Source of the DNA: an uncultured Clostridium sp.
Lineage (GTDB): Bacteria; Bacillota; Clostridia; TANB77; CAG-508
NCBI GenBank assembly: GCA_947648495.1
Contig: CANSOA010000004.1
Coordinates: 34,246-98,245, forward strand
Length of the DNA: 64,000 bases
Direction of reading: 5' to 3'
In this document: positions 9,582 through 18,481 of the stretch, piece after piece
Layout of the letters: the number at the start of each line of letters is the position of its first letter
How positions within the stretch are numbered: position 1 is the first letter of the stretch
The notes under the pieces: generated by a model
What the model saw: only the letters and a program-made list of their open reading frames with translations
Database searches by the model: none
What the model was told of the DNA's origin: nothing
Translations under genes and position numbers: made by a program

Positions 9582-9611
9582 ATAGAGCATATTTTTAAAA
9601 ATATCCCCTAT
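9582..9611 (-). terminator. Terminator of the amylase operon
   Basis: On the minus strand a 15-bp stem with one mismatch and one G-T pair (ATAGGGGATATTTTT with its partner) is followed by TTTTTTT. It lies 70 bp after the amylase stop. Confidence 0.75.
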
Positions 9612-9680
9612 CTTTTATTATATCATATTTATGTAAATTTGTCAATTGACAAACTCTAAAATTTGTGCTCTCACTTCATT

Positions 9681-11136
9681 TTACTCATTTTCCTTCAATC
9701 GCCAAACTGAAACACTTCCATCTCTACACCAAAATTCTCCATTTCCTTCTGCATCAACCGTCACAATTTCTTCACTTTTCTCCAAACAATTAAAAAACTG
9801 CTTTCCTGCAAAATCTATTCCCATATTCATTTTTATGCTTCCGCCTGTTGTGTCAGTCATAACAACTGCAATGCCAGAATTAGGATGCTCAAAATCTCCT
9901 TTTCTGACAAAACCGATTAAATTAGGATTTTCAAAATAATCAATTTGTTCACCATAACTATAGAACTTTCGTGTTTTTAAAATTTCATCTAACATCTCAT
10001 TTTTAGCCGAAACTTGCTTTTCCTCAATCCCATAATAATCCCCATAAAATACACAAGGCATACCTTCTTTTCGCAAACAAATTAGGCTGTAGGCTTGTGG
10101 TTTGAACCAATCGGGTACCCATGAAGACAGAGCTTGACCGTTCTTGTGTGTCATGGTTATCCACAAATGTTACCGTTTTTTGTGGATTGGTTTGTACTAA
10201 AGTTCCATCAAAAATGGTTCTCATATCAAATTCGCCGTTGCTCGTTGCGGCTCGGTAGAAATTGTAGTGTAAGGGAACATCAAATAATTTCATACATCCT
10301 TGTGTTTTTTCTATGTATTGTTGGATTGTATCGATATTGGTGCTCCAGTATTCTCCAACTACAAATAATTGTTTATTGCTTTTTTGTTTTACTTCTTCTA
10401 GCCATTCTGGAAAAAACTCTGCTCGAATATGCTTTACAGCATCTAGTCGGAAACCGTCAGCACCAGTTGTTTCCAAATACCATTTTCCCCAATTTTGCAA
10501 TTCAACGACAACATCATGATTATTTAAATCAATATCAGCTCCCATTAAATAGTCAAAATTTCCTTTTTCTTTGTCAACATTTTCATCCCAATGTTTTCCA
10601 TAAAATTTATAAATAGAAGCTGTCGCTGTGTTGTCGTCCCAATCTACGCCATGAAAATGAGTCCAATTCCATTTAAAATTAGAATAGGTGTCTCCTCTTC
10701 CAGAAAAATTATATTTTGTCCAAGCTTTGATGGGTCTTGCTTCTGACAAACTAAGATTACGATTTTCAAAATCTTCTTGAATAGCTAATACTTCTTCTGT
10801 CTCGTCGGCTCCCATTTTGTGATTTAAAACAATATCTACAATTACATGGATATTTTTCTTTTTTAAAACATCAATCGCGTTGATATATTCGTCTTTGGTT
10901 CCATATTTGGTTGGAATCGAGCCTTTTTGATTGAATTCTCCCAAATCGTATAAATCGTAAACGCCATATCCAACATCGTTTTGACCGCTTGCTCCTTTAT
11001 AGGCTGGTGGAAGCCAGACATAATTAATCCCTAATTCTTTTAAATGGTCACTGTCATCCGATAAACGCTCCCAATGCTTGGAATCGCTTGGAAGATACCA
11101 TTCAAAATATTGCATTATTGTATCTTGATTTTTCAT
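9681..11136 (-). CDS. Cytoplasmic alpha-amylase, read through a CGG frameshift
   Basis: GH13 alpha-amylase without a signal peptide, so it acts on internal glucans. The first 332 codons give the catalytic barrel: DGFRLDAVKH with nucleophile D232, general acid E262 in GEYWS, and D329 in FVDNHDT. Codon 333 is CGG (10138-10140). Staying in frame gives an unrelated tail of about 38 residues. Skipping the C gives HDTQEGQALSSWVPDWF and then LRKEGMPCVFYGDYYGI, the normal continuation. The whole span is 3n+1, giving 484 residues, which is usual for intracellular amylases. The ATG overlaps the SDR stop as ATGA. It could instead be a pseudogene or sequencing error, but six other genes show the same site. 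Confidence 0.9.
10138..10140 (-). other. CGG +1 recoding site in the amylase gene
   Basis: Context on the coding strand is CAA GAA CGG TCA. Reading +1 gives GAA (C) GGT CAA, restoring the conserved Gly-Gln after the HDTQ motif. Confidence 0.8.
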
Positions 11137-11931
11137 TTTTTGTTCCTTTCTGTTTCTTGATTGTTTTTGAATGATGGGGAGGTTGTTTGGTTTTTTCTTT
11201 TTTGGGAATGATAGGCTATTTCTAAAGATAGACAGGCTGGTGCTAATTTGTTTCCTGCATAAATTATTTTCATCATTTTACCTGGAATGATGACTTTTTT
11301 GTTTTTGAACATTTGGTCAATGGCATATTGGGCAACGTACTGGCTGGATAGCCCTTTAAGACTAAATCGTACGTTTGCTACATTGTCAAAGTTGGTGTTC
11401 ACAGGTCCCGGACATAAAACACTTACTTGTACTTTTGAGCCTTCTTTTTTTAGCTCTTTTTGAATCGCTTTGGAAAGTGAAACAACATAATTTTTGGTTG
11501 CGTAATATGTCGCCATTAAAGGTCCAGATATAAATCCTGCAATGGAGGCTACATTTAGAATATAGCCACTGTTTTTGCGTTTCATATCTTGCAAATAGAG
11601 TTTACTTAAAATGTGAGTCGCCTTTATGTTGGTGTCAATCATGGATAGTTCTTTGTTTAAATCCGTTTTGTCAAATGTGCCAAAATCGCCAAATCCCGCA
11701 TTGTTGATAAGAATATCAATGTCGTTATTGGTTTTAAAAAGTCGTGTACAATTTTCTGGATTGGAAAGATCCAAATTTTCAATTTTTACGTTTGTTTTTA
11801 ATTCATTTTTCAATTCTTCTAATAAATCTTTTCTTCTGGCAACAATGACTAAATCATAACCGACGTTTCGATAAATCGCGCGCTATATCTCTTCCAATTC
11901 CTGAGGACGCTCCTGTTATTAATGCTTTCAT
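11133..11931 (-). CDS. Short-chain dehydrogenase/reductase, read through a CGG frameshift
   Basis: Classical SDR, probably NAD(P)H-dependent, substrate unknown. The N-terminus MKALITGASSGIG holds the cofactor motif (residues 6-13). Codon 24 is CGG (11860-11862) and frame 0 then stops at TGA two codons later. Skipping the C gives SKRGYDLVIVARRKDLLEELK, the expected second strand and helix. NNAG, the serine in NVASIAG and the YYATK catalytic pair follow. The span is 3n+1, giving 265 residues, normal for the family. The start overlaps the mscS stop (ATGA) and the stop overlaps the amylase start. Without the shift the cofactor site would be lost. Confidence 0.88.
11860..11862 (-). other. CGG +1 recoding site in the SDR gene
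   Basis: Context on the coding strand is AAA CGT CGG TTA TGA. Reading +1 gives CGT (C) GGT TAT GAT, restoring the R-G-Y-D-L order typical of SDRs. Confidence 0.8.
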
Positions 11932-13022
11932 AGATTTTCCTTTTGCCTTTCTTCGTGATTTTCTGTTTCCGTATTTTTGACATAAACTGTTTGTGTAGGA
12001 TATGCCAAATCGATATTTTCCCTTTCTACTAATTCTAATATGTTACAATAAATTTTTTCTTTTGCTGTTAAAAATTTTATGTAATCTTTTTCATTGATGT
12101 AAAGAAAAATTTTTATGTCTGAACTATAACTTGAAATTTGGTCAAGACTGACTTGCACTGTATCTGGCAAAACATTGGGATTATTTTTTAAAATCAGTTT
12201 GATTTTTTCTACGACATTTTTTATTTTTTCGGAAGTGGTCTCCATGCTTAAATTTAGTACAAATTCAAGTCTTCTACTTTTTAGTTTGTTCCAGTTAACA
12301 ACGTATTCTGAAGTAATTGTTGAATTGGGAATCGTAATAATCGCATTATCGTTGGATTTGATGCGAATACTGCGAAATGTCATATCAATTACGGTTCCTT
12401 TGTAATTCCCAATTTCAATGAAATCTCCAATATCAAATGGTTTGTCTGTTAAAATTACGATTCCGCTTAGCAAACTTTTTACTGTGTCTTGTGCTGCCAG
12501 CGAAATGACAACTCCTCCAATTCCCAAAAGAGCAACTAAATCAGTTAAATCATAACCAATTTCTTTTATAATGATGAAACCTGAAATAATCCATACAATG
12601 GTCTTTATTACTTTACACATGAAGTTATTCACTGCATCATTTTTGGAGTGATTGATGTATTTTCTAAACCATTTGGAATCTTTTGCTATAAATGAATTAA
12701 TGATATTTGTGGTAAATAAGATACAAATAATCTGAAAAATCGTGTTTACATGCGCTAAAGTTTGCGGATTTAATTTAAACATTCTACAAGCCAAATATAA
12801 ACCTACAAAAATCCAGAAATTATTTAAAATTTTATAAACTTTGCTTTCTTTTACTTTTCCTTCATTTTTAGCTAGTTTAAACACTATCTTTAAAATAATT
12901 TGTGAAAATAGTTTTCTGAATATAAGAAAAACTAAAAATATAGCTAGTGCAATTTGAATATTAAAAATTTTTATCAAATCTCGCACATTGATTTGATTTA
13001 GAAAATTTCGTATATTTCCCAT
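11928..13022 (-). CDS. MscS-type mechanosensitive channel
   Basis: 364 residues. Hydrophobic segments occupy roughly residues 18-170, followed by the pore-lining helix GIGGVVISLAAQDTVKSLLSG and the beta domain signature FDIGDFIEIGNYKGTVIDMTFRSIRIKSND. The channel should open under hypo-osmotic stress and release solutes. A GGGAGGAG site precedes the ATG. It is followed by the SDR and amylase genes with 4-bp stop-start overlaps, indicating translational coupling. No frame break is seen. Confidence 0.93.
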   Translation of the reverse strand: MGNIRNFLNQINVRDLIKIFNIQIALAIFLVFLIFRKLFSQIILKIVFKLAKNEGKVKESKVYKILNNFWIFVGLYLACRMFKLNPQTLAHVNTIFQIICILFTTNIINSFIAKDSKWFRKYINHSKNDAVNNFMCKVIKTIVWIISGFIIIKEIGYDLTDLVALLGIGGVVISLAAQDTVKSLLSGIVILTDKPFDIGDFIEIGNYKGTVIDMTFRSIRIKSNDNAIITIPNSTITSEYVVNWNKLKSRRLEFVLNLSMETTSEKIKNVVEKIKLILKNNPNVLPDTVQVSLDQISSYSSDIKIFLYINEKDYIKFLTAKEKIYCNILELVERENIDLAYPTQTVYVKNTETENHEERQKENL

Positions 13023-13044
13023 TTACTCCTCCCTATTAGAAAAT

Positions 13045-13066
13045 GGGTCGATTGCAAACTCGACCC
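13045..13066 (-). terminator. Hairpin between aminopeptidase and mscS
   Basis: A perfect 7-bp GC-rich stem (GGGTCGA/TCGACCC) with an 8-nt loop lies 14 bp after the aminopeptidase stop. The following ATTTTCT is a weak U tract, so it may be a partial terminator or an mRNA processing hairpin. Confidence 0.5.
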
Positions 13067-13079
13067 GTTTCTTGATTTA

Positions 13080-14489
13080 TCAACCTTTATAAAATGCCTC
13101 ATATGCTTTATAGGCTTGATATACGTCAAATTTACTTGTAATTTCATAAGGTGAATGCATTGACAAAACTGGCACACCACAATCAATTACACTCATACCA
13201 CGATTTGCTAAAACAACAGCAATGGTACCACCTCCGCCAATATCGACTTTGCCAAGTTCAGAAGATTGATACGAAATATTATTTTTCTCAAAAATATTTC
13301 TAATTTCTGCCACAAATTCGGCTGGTGATTCAGAAGCACCAGATTTTCCTCTTGCTCCTGTATATTTTACGATAGTTGGCCCTTTTCCAATAAAACAGCT
13401 ATTTAGTTTGTCAAATGCTGATGGGAAGGTTGGGTCAAATGCACCATCTACGTCGGCTGAAATGACTTTTGAGTTGTGAAATACTTTTTCTAAGGCATTT
13501 GGCTTATTTTGATTGGTTTTATTCAAAAGTTCTGTAATAAAATATTCAAATGTTTTTGATTCCATACCTGTTACACCACAAAAACCAATTTCTTCTTTGT
13601 CACTTAATACGCAAATCGCTGTATTTTTCGGTGTTCCAATATCTAAAATTCCACGTAGAGCTGCATAACAACATACTTTATCATCTTGTCCATAACCTGC
13701 AATCATACTGCAATCCAAGCCTAAACTTTTAGCTTTAAAGGCTGGAACAAATTCGATTTCAGAACTTGTGAAATCAATTTCTTTAATTCCATATTTGTCA
13801 TTTAATAATTTTAAAATGTTTAGTTTGATTTTTTCCCCTACTTTTTCATCAGCAAATGGAATACTTCCTGCAACAATGTTTAATTCTTCACCTTGCACGC
13901 CTTCCTTTAATTTCCTATCCATTTGTTGACTTGCCAAATGTGGCAATAAATCAGAAATTGTGAAAATTGGGTCATTTTCGTCTTCACCAATATTGACTTC
14001 CATTTTTTCACCATTTGACTTAACAAATGTTGCATGCATACTAAGTGGGATATTGGTCCATTGATATTTTTTGATTCCTCCATAGTAATGTGTTTTAAAT
14101 AATCCTAAACCGCTGTCTTCATACAATGGATTTGGTTTTAAGTCAATTCTAGGCGAATCGCCATGTGCTGCCACCATGCGAATTCCATTTTCTAGTGCTT
14201 GTTCACCAATAATTCCTGCAAAAATGGCTCTATCTCGATTGGATAAAAAAACTTTATCCCCTACATGTAATTCTTGTTTTTCGTTTAAATCCACAAAACC
14301 ATTTTTCATTAAAATATCTTTTGAAGTTTTGACAATTTCTTTTTCCGTTTTCGATGAATTCAAATAATTCATATATTCTTCTGCAAATTTGAAAACAGCA
14401 TTTTTCACCTCTTCTGACATAGTCTCCCAACCTGTTTTCTTATCATTAAATAACTCTTCTTTTAATTTTTGACCTTCTGTATTTTCCAT
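13080..14489 (-). CDS. M18 family aminopeptidase
   Basis: 469 residues, consistent with the M18 (aspartyl aminopeptidase-like) zinc enzymes that trim N-terminal residues from peptides in the cytoplasm. The metal and catalytic motif AAHGDSPRIDLKPNPLYED, the SADVDGAFDP segment and the C-terminal VLSMHSPYEITSKFDVYQAYKAYEAF are all typical. GAGAGGAG precedes the ATG. It sits downstream of two nucleoside phosphorylases. Exact substrate preference cannot be read from the sequence. Confidence 0.92.
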   Translation of the reverse strand: MENTEGQKLKEELFNDKKTGWETMSEEVKNAVFKFAEEYMNYLNSSKTEKEIVKTSKDILMKNGFVDLNEKQELHVGDKVFLSNRDRAIFAGIIGEQALENGIRMVAAHGDSPRIDLKPNPLYEDSGLGLFKTHYYGGIKKYQWTNIPLSMHATFVKSNGEKMEVNIGEDENDPIFTISDLLPHLASQQMDRKLKEGVQGEELNIVAGSIPFADEKVGEKIKLNILKLLNDKYGIKEIDFTSSEIEFVPAFKAKSLGLDCSMIAGYGQDDKVCCYAALRGILDIGTPKNTAICVLSDKEEIGFCGVTGMESKTFEYFITELLNKTNQNKPNALEKVFHNSKVISADVDGAFDPTFPSAFDKLNSCFIGKGPTIVKYTGARGKSGASESPAEFVAEIRNIFEKNNISYQSSELGKVDIGGGGTIAVVLANRGMSVIDCGVPVLSMHSPYEITSKFDVYQAYKAYEAFYKG

Positions 14490-14541
14490 AAAACTTTCTC
14501 CTCTCTTTCTTTATTCTATTTATACCTCATTTTATCAAAAA

Positions 14542-15843
14542 TTATAATATCTCGTCAACAATTTTTTCTTTGCTAACAAATTCATTTACAATTTTGTACG
14601 CTGATTTCAAACATTCTACTTGTGTTTCCAAGCCCTCAAGGCAATTTGCATGAATATAGGCTAAACATTCTCCTTTTTGAACTTCGTCTCCTATCTTTTT
14701 GCACAAAATCATTCCTACTCTTTTGTCTATTTCATCTTCTTTTCTCTTTCTTCCTGCACCTAAATCCACACTTATTTTTCCCACTTTTTCTGCATTTAGT
14801 TCCTTTATCCAACCACTTTTATCAGAAAGCACGGGAAGAATAATGGGAGCCTTTTCTAATTTATTTAAATCATACAAATATGAAGCATCTGCACCTTGTC
14901 TTTGTGCTAATTCTACCAATTTGTTGAACGCTTTTCCACTATGAATTACTTCCCATATTTCACTTTCCAATTGAGCATTGCTCTGGGTCCTTCCTGCTAA
15001 TTTAAGCATTTGAATACACACAGCAAAAACTACTTCTTTTAAATCTTCTGCCATTTCCCCTTGTAATGCTTTTACAGCTTCTATCAATTCCAAAATATTT
15101 CCAACAGCGTGACCCAAAGGCTGTTCCATTTTAGAAATAATACAAGATATTTTTTTATCTTTTCCTTTCCAAATTTCTTTCATGGCTTTGGCAAGTCTTT
15201 TGGCTTGCAGTTTGTTTTTCATAAAAGCGCCAGAACCATAGGTTACATCTAATACAATTTTATTGGCTCCAGAAGCAATTTTTTTGCTCATAATGCTTGA
15301 TGCAATCAGTGGTACGCTATTGACACAAGCTATGCTATCACGTAGGGTATAGATTTTTTTGTCCGCTGGCGCCAAATCTAAAGTTTGAGAAATCAAACTA
15401 ATCCCAATTTCTTTGACATTATTTTTAAATTCTTCAATAGAAAGATCGGTTCGATAGGCGGGAATCGATTGTAATTTGTCAACTGTTCCTCCTGTGATAC
15501 CAAGTCCTCGTCCACTCATTTTCGCAACTGGGATTCCCATCGAAGCAATAATCGGAGAAATAATTAAGGTTACTTTATCTCCAACTCCGCCTGTACTATG
15601 TTTGTCAACAACGTTGTCTGCTATATCACTCAAATCTAACTTTTCGCCAGAATCTGCCATTGCCATTGTCATGGCTAAAATTTCGTCTTCATTCATGCCA
15701 TTGATGCAAATCGCCATTAGTAAGGCAGAAGCTTGATAGTCTGGAATTTCACCTTTTGTGTATTCATCAATAAAATATTTTATTTCGCCTTTGGTAAGTT
15801 CTTTTCCTATTCTCTTTTTATTAATAATTTCAATTATATTCAT
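14542..15843 (-). CDS. pdp: Pyrimidine-nucleoside phosphorylase (first copy)
   Basis: 433 residues from the second of two adjacent ATGs. The second has the better spacing (6 nt) from AAGGAG; the first would start at 15846. It cleaves thymidine, deoxyuridine or uridine with phosphate to free the base and sugar phosphate. The signature DKHSTGGVGDKVTL, SGRGLGITGGTVDKL and the C-terminal domain with EIDKRVGMILCKKIGD are intact. It is a paralogue of the neighbouring gene at 15862-17161. At the position where that paralogue has CGGC, this one has a plain GGT glycine codon (RQGAD), a useful internal control for the recoding idea. Confidence 0.92.
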   Translation of the reverse strand: MNIIEIINKKRIGKELTKGEIKYFIDEYTKGEIPDYQASALLMAICINGMNEDEILAMTMAMADSGEKLDLSDIADNVVDKHSTGGVGDKVTLIISPIIASMGIPVAKMSGRGLGITGGTVDKLQSIPAYRTDLSIEEFKNNVKEIGISLISQTLDLAPADKKIYTLRDSIACVNSVPLIASSIMSKKIASGANKIVLDVTYGSGAFMKNKLQAKRLAKAMKEIWKGKDKKISCIISKMEQPLGHAVGNILELIEAVKALQGEMAEDLKEVVFAVCIQMLKLAGRTQSNAQLESEIWEVIHSGKAFNKLVELAQRQGADASYLYDLNKLEKAPIILPVLSDKSGWIKELNAEKVGKISVDLGAGRKRKEDEIDKRVGMILCKKIGDEVQKGECLAYIHANCLEGLETQVECLKSAYKIVNEFVSKEKIVDEIL

Positions 15844-15861
15844 CATTTTCTCCTTTGTATT

Positions 15862-17161
15862 TTATAGAATTTCTACCACACGAGAGGTTGGATTTATTCT
15901 TCTTTTGGTTATTTGAAAGGCGTGTTCTAAATTTTGCGTAGCACCTCGTACTTTGCTTTCGTCGTTTGTATGAATGTAGGCCAAAATATCTCCTGAATTT
16001 ACTGTATCACCTATTTTTTTATTTAAAACAATGCCTGCTGTTCGATCAATTTCTTCTTCGTGATTCATTCTGCCTGCACCTAAATATACAGCAATACTTC
16101 CGACAATATCAGCATCAATTTTTTCAATGTAACCATCATCCGAACTGTAAACTGGTATGATAAATTTTGCCTTTTCAAATCTCTCCGTATTTTCTATATA
16201 ACTTGTATTTCCGCCGTTGTGTGGCTATCATTTGAATGAATTTTTCATAGGCTTTTCCATTTCGTAATACTTCTTTTATGATTTGTTCATTGTTTTTCAA
16301 GTTTTTACCTTTTCCTGCTAATGCTAAAACCATACTTCCAATCGTGACTACTACATCACCTAAGTCCAGTGGCACTGTACCTTTTAATGCATTGATTGCT
16401 TCAATCATTTCTAAGTTGTGACCAATGGCATACCCTAATGGTTCGTCCATATTGGTAATAATGCACATGACATCTTTGTCTAGTTTTTTGGCAATGGTTT
16501 TCAGAACTCTCGCTAATCTTCTGGCTTGCTCTTTTGTTTTGATATAAGTTCCATTTCCAAATGTTATTTCAAACACAATTTTTTTACTGCCAGTTGACAA
16601 TTTAATACTCATTAGACTTGCTGCAATTATGGGAATACAATCTGTACACGCAATTTCATTTCTAAGCTTATAAATTTTATTTTCAGCTGGATTCAAATTC
16701 ATAGACTGATTTAAAATACTCACTCCGTATTCTTTGATATTTTGCTTAAATTCTTCAATGGAAATTTCCGTATTATAACCCGGTATGGATTCCAATTTAT
16801 CAATGGTTCCACCTGCAATTCCCATGCCTCTGCTTGAAATTTTAGCAATTGGAATTCCTAAAGCTGCTATAATTGGCATCAAAAGTAAGGTAACTTTATC
16901 CCCAACGCCTCCTGTGCTGTGTTTATCTACAACATCGCCGATTTCATCTAAATTAATTTTTTCGCCAGAATCTGCCATAGCTACTGCAAAAGCAATCATT
17001 TCATTTTCGGTCATGCCGTCTTTATAAATATAACTAAGTAAACTACCCGCCTGTGCCTGCGTGATTTCTCCTTTGTGATATTTTCCTACAAATAACCTAA
17101 TTTCATCTTCTGTTAATTCTTTTCGCTCTCTTTTTTTACATATAATGGTTTTGATATCCAT
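15862..17161 (-). CDS. Pyrimidine-nucleoside phosphorylase (second copy), read through a CGG frameshift
   Basis: Paralogue of the downstream gene, with DKHSTGGVGDKVTLL, SSRGMGIAGGTIDKL and the same domain order. The start at 17161 (MDIKTIICKKRE) fits the family and has AAGGGA upstream; an ATG 45 codons earlier lies inside rnhB. Codons 316 and 317 are CGG CGG (16211-16216). Staying in frame ends the protein soon after; skipping the first C gives IATQGGNTSYIEN and then the complete C-terminal domain (NHEEEIDRTAGIVLNKKIGD). The span is 3n+1 and yields 432 residues against 433 for the paralogue. It is 15 bp upstream of that paralogue. Confidence 0.88.
16211..16216 (-). other. Tandem CGG CGG +1 recoding site in the second phosphorylase
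   Basis: Context on the coding strand is ACA CAA CGG CGG AAA. Reading +1 at the first CGG gives CAA (C) GGC GGA AAT, aligning Q-G with Q-G of the paralogue. Confidence 0.8.
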
Positions 17162-17186
17162 AATTTCAATTCCCTTCTTTGGTATT

Positions 17187-17817
17187 TTAAACAAAATTCT
17201 TGATAAATGATTTTCGATGCAATTGACATGGTCCATTTTCTTTGAGTTGTTTAATATGTTCTGCTGTTCCATATCCTTTATGCTTGGCAAAACCATACAT
17301 TGGATAAACTTCGTCCCATTGTCTCATGATACGATCTCTTGTGACTTTTGCAACAATCGAAGCTGCCGCAATGCAATAATTTTTGGCATCTCCTTTTATA
17401 ACTGAAATATACGGAATTCCGCAAGTGTCAATATGATTCAACGCATCCACCATGATGACATTTGGTTTAGTTTTTAAATCTTCGATTGCCATTTTTAATG
17501 CTAATTTGGTTGCATTTAAAATATTAATTTCATCAATTTTATCTTGATGAACAATTCCGAACACTGTAAGCGATTGCTTCTTCTACGATTTGCTCATAAA
17601 TTTTTTCACGCTTTTTTTCCGAGATTTTTTTAGAATCATTAACCCCTTCTATCAATGAATCTTTTGGCATTATGACTGCCCCTACAACAACTGGTCCTGC
17701 CAGAGGTCCTCTTCCTGCTTCATCTATCCCACAAATATAATTAATGTTTTCATTTGCATACAATTTATTTTCTTCTGATTTTAGTAAATTTAGTCTTTCG
17801 ATTTCTTTTTCTTTCAA
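17187..17817 (-). CDS. rnhB: Ribonuclease HII, read through a CGG frameshift
   Basis: RNase HII removes ribonucleotides from DNA. The motif ICGIDEAGRGPLAGPVVVGAV gives the catalytic D32 and E33, with VNDSKKIS following. Codon 87 is CGG (17557-17559). Frame 0 stops five codons later; skipping the C gives AIAYSVGIVHQDKIDEINILNATKLALK, the expected family sequence. The rest (VDALNHID, AAASIVAKVTRD) carries the remaining acidic residues. The span is 3n+1, giving 209 residues, normal for the family. It starts 15 bp after the prepilin-like gene and ends 25 bp before the second phosphorylase. Confidence 0.92.
17557..17559 (-). other. CGG +1 recoding site in rnhB
   Basis: Context on the coding strand is AGT GTT CGG AAT. 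Reading +1 gives GTT (C) GGA ATT, restoring the glycine usual at this place in RNase HII. Confidence 0.8.
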
Positions 17818-17832
17818 CTTTTTCTCCTATTT

Positions 17833-18304
17833 TTAATCATTTTCTAATGTGTGTTTTAAGCCTGTTAGTGAATAATATGTTGTTTCTTTGTCTAATGATG
17901 CACCTTTGGAATATACAATTTCAGCATGCTGATAATTCACTAAAAAATACTCATTCGATTTTAACATTTCTGGGTCTAATCCTTGTTCTTCCAAAGTACC
18001 GAGCATCCCATTTATACCAAGTCCAGTTATCAACATCTTCACCTAACATGTTTTTTTCTTTTTCTGATAAATCGGGTTTTATAGTACTTATGGTCCCAAC
18101 TAAAGGTGTCTGGTTAAATTGATTTTGCTCATAAATTGTTTCAGCTTTGGCTTTTAGCATTGTCATATTGGAAATGATACGCCCTAGTCTAACTTCTTTT
18201 ACCACCAAGAATCCATTATTCACAGAAACTCCTGTTATAATAATCATAATCACAATCGTGATGACTAAAACTAATATCGTGATTCCTTTCTCATTTTTTA
18301 ACAT
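17833..18304 (-). CDS. Prepilin-like secreted protein, read through a CGG frameshift
   Basis: The N-terminus MLKNEKGITILVLVITIVIMIIITGV resembles the type IV prepilin leader and hydrophobic helix found in many clostridial pilin-like proteins, with likely cleavage after the first glycine. Codon 102 is CGG (17999-18001). Skipping the C gives WDAGTLEEQGLDPEML, then EYFLVNYQHAEIVYSKGA and TTYYSL, which resembles C-terminal parts of such proteins. The span is 3n+1, giving 156 residues. AGGAGG precedes the ATG and a good promoter lies about 55 bp upstream. It is the first gene of the long run that ends with the amylase gene. Role unknown. Confidence 0.78.
17999..18001 (-). other. CGG +1 recoding site in the prepilin-like gene
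   Basis: Context on the coding strand is GAT GCT CGG TAC. Reading +1 gives GCT (C) GGT ACT and continues for 54 more codons to a stop 15 bp before rnhB. Confidence 0.75.
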
Positions 18305-18356
18305 ATTGCCTCCTAAAAAATTATAGTTTTTAAGATTATTTTAATCAATTAATAGT

Positions 18357-18385
18357 ATTATATCGATAGAATGAATTTTTTTCAA
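18357..18385 (-). promoter_or_regulatory. Promoter of the prepilin-rnhB-pdp run
   Basis: TTGAAA (18380-18385) and TATAAT (18357-18362) with a 17-nt spacer on the minus strand. A second match (TTGATT, 17 nt, TATAAT at 18320-18348) is closer, but would start transcription almost at the ribosome site, so the distal one is preferred. Confidence 0.7.
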
Positions 18386-18419
18386 TAGAATATGAAAAAA
18401 AATTTTGTGAGTTGTTCTA

Positions 18420-18448
18420 TTGTAAAAAATAAAATTTTGGCGTATGAT
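18420..18448 (+). promoter_or_regulatory. Promoter of htrA
   Basis: TTGTAA (18420-18425) and TATGAT (18443-18448) with a 17-nt spacer. It lies downstream of an alternative in-frame ATG at 18392, which supports the start at 18482. Confidence 0.6.
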
Positions 18449-18481
18449 AAATTTATATTTTTATTTTATGGAGGCAAAAAA

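Noticed and set aside
9617..9645. Promoter (TTGACA, 17 nt, TATAAT) on the minus strand after the amylase gene
   Set aside because: Transcription from it would run straight into the amylase terminator; likely a chance match around a 16-bp palindrome.
17162..17296. Upstream ATG for the second phosphorylase
   Set aside because: It lies within rnhB and adds residues unlike the family; the start at 17161 matches the paralogue.
18392..18481. Upstream ATG for htrA adding 30 residues
   Set aside because: It precedes the best promoter and lacks a ribosome site; the ATG at 18482 has TGGAGG.
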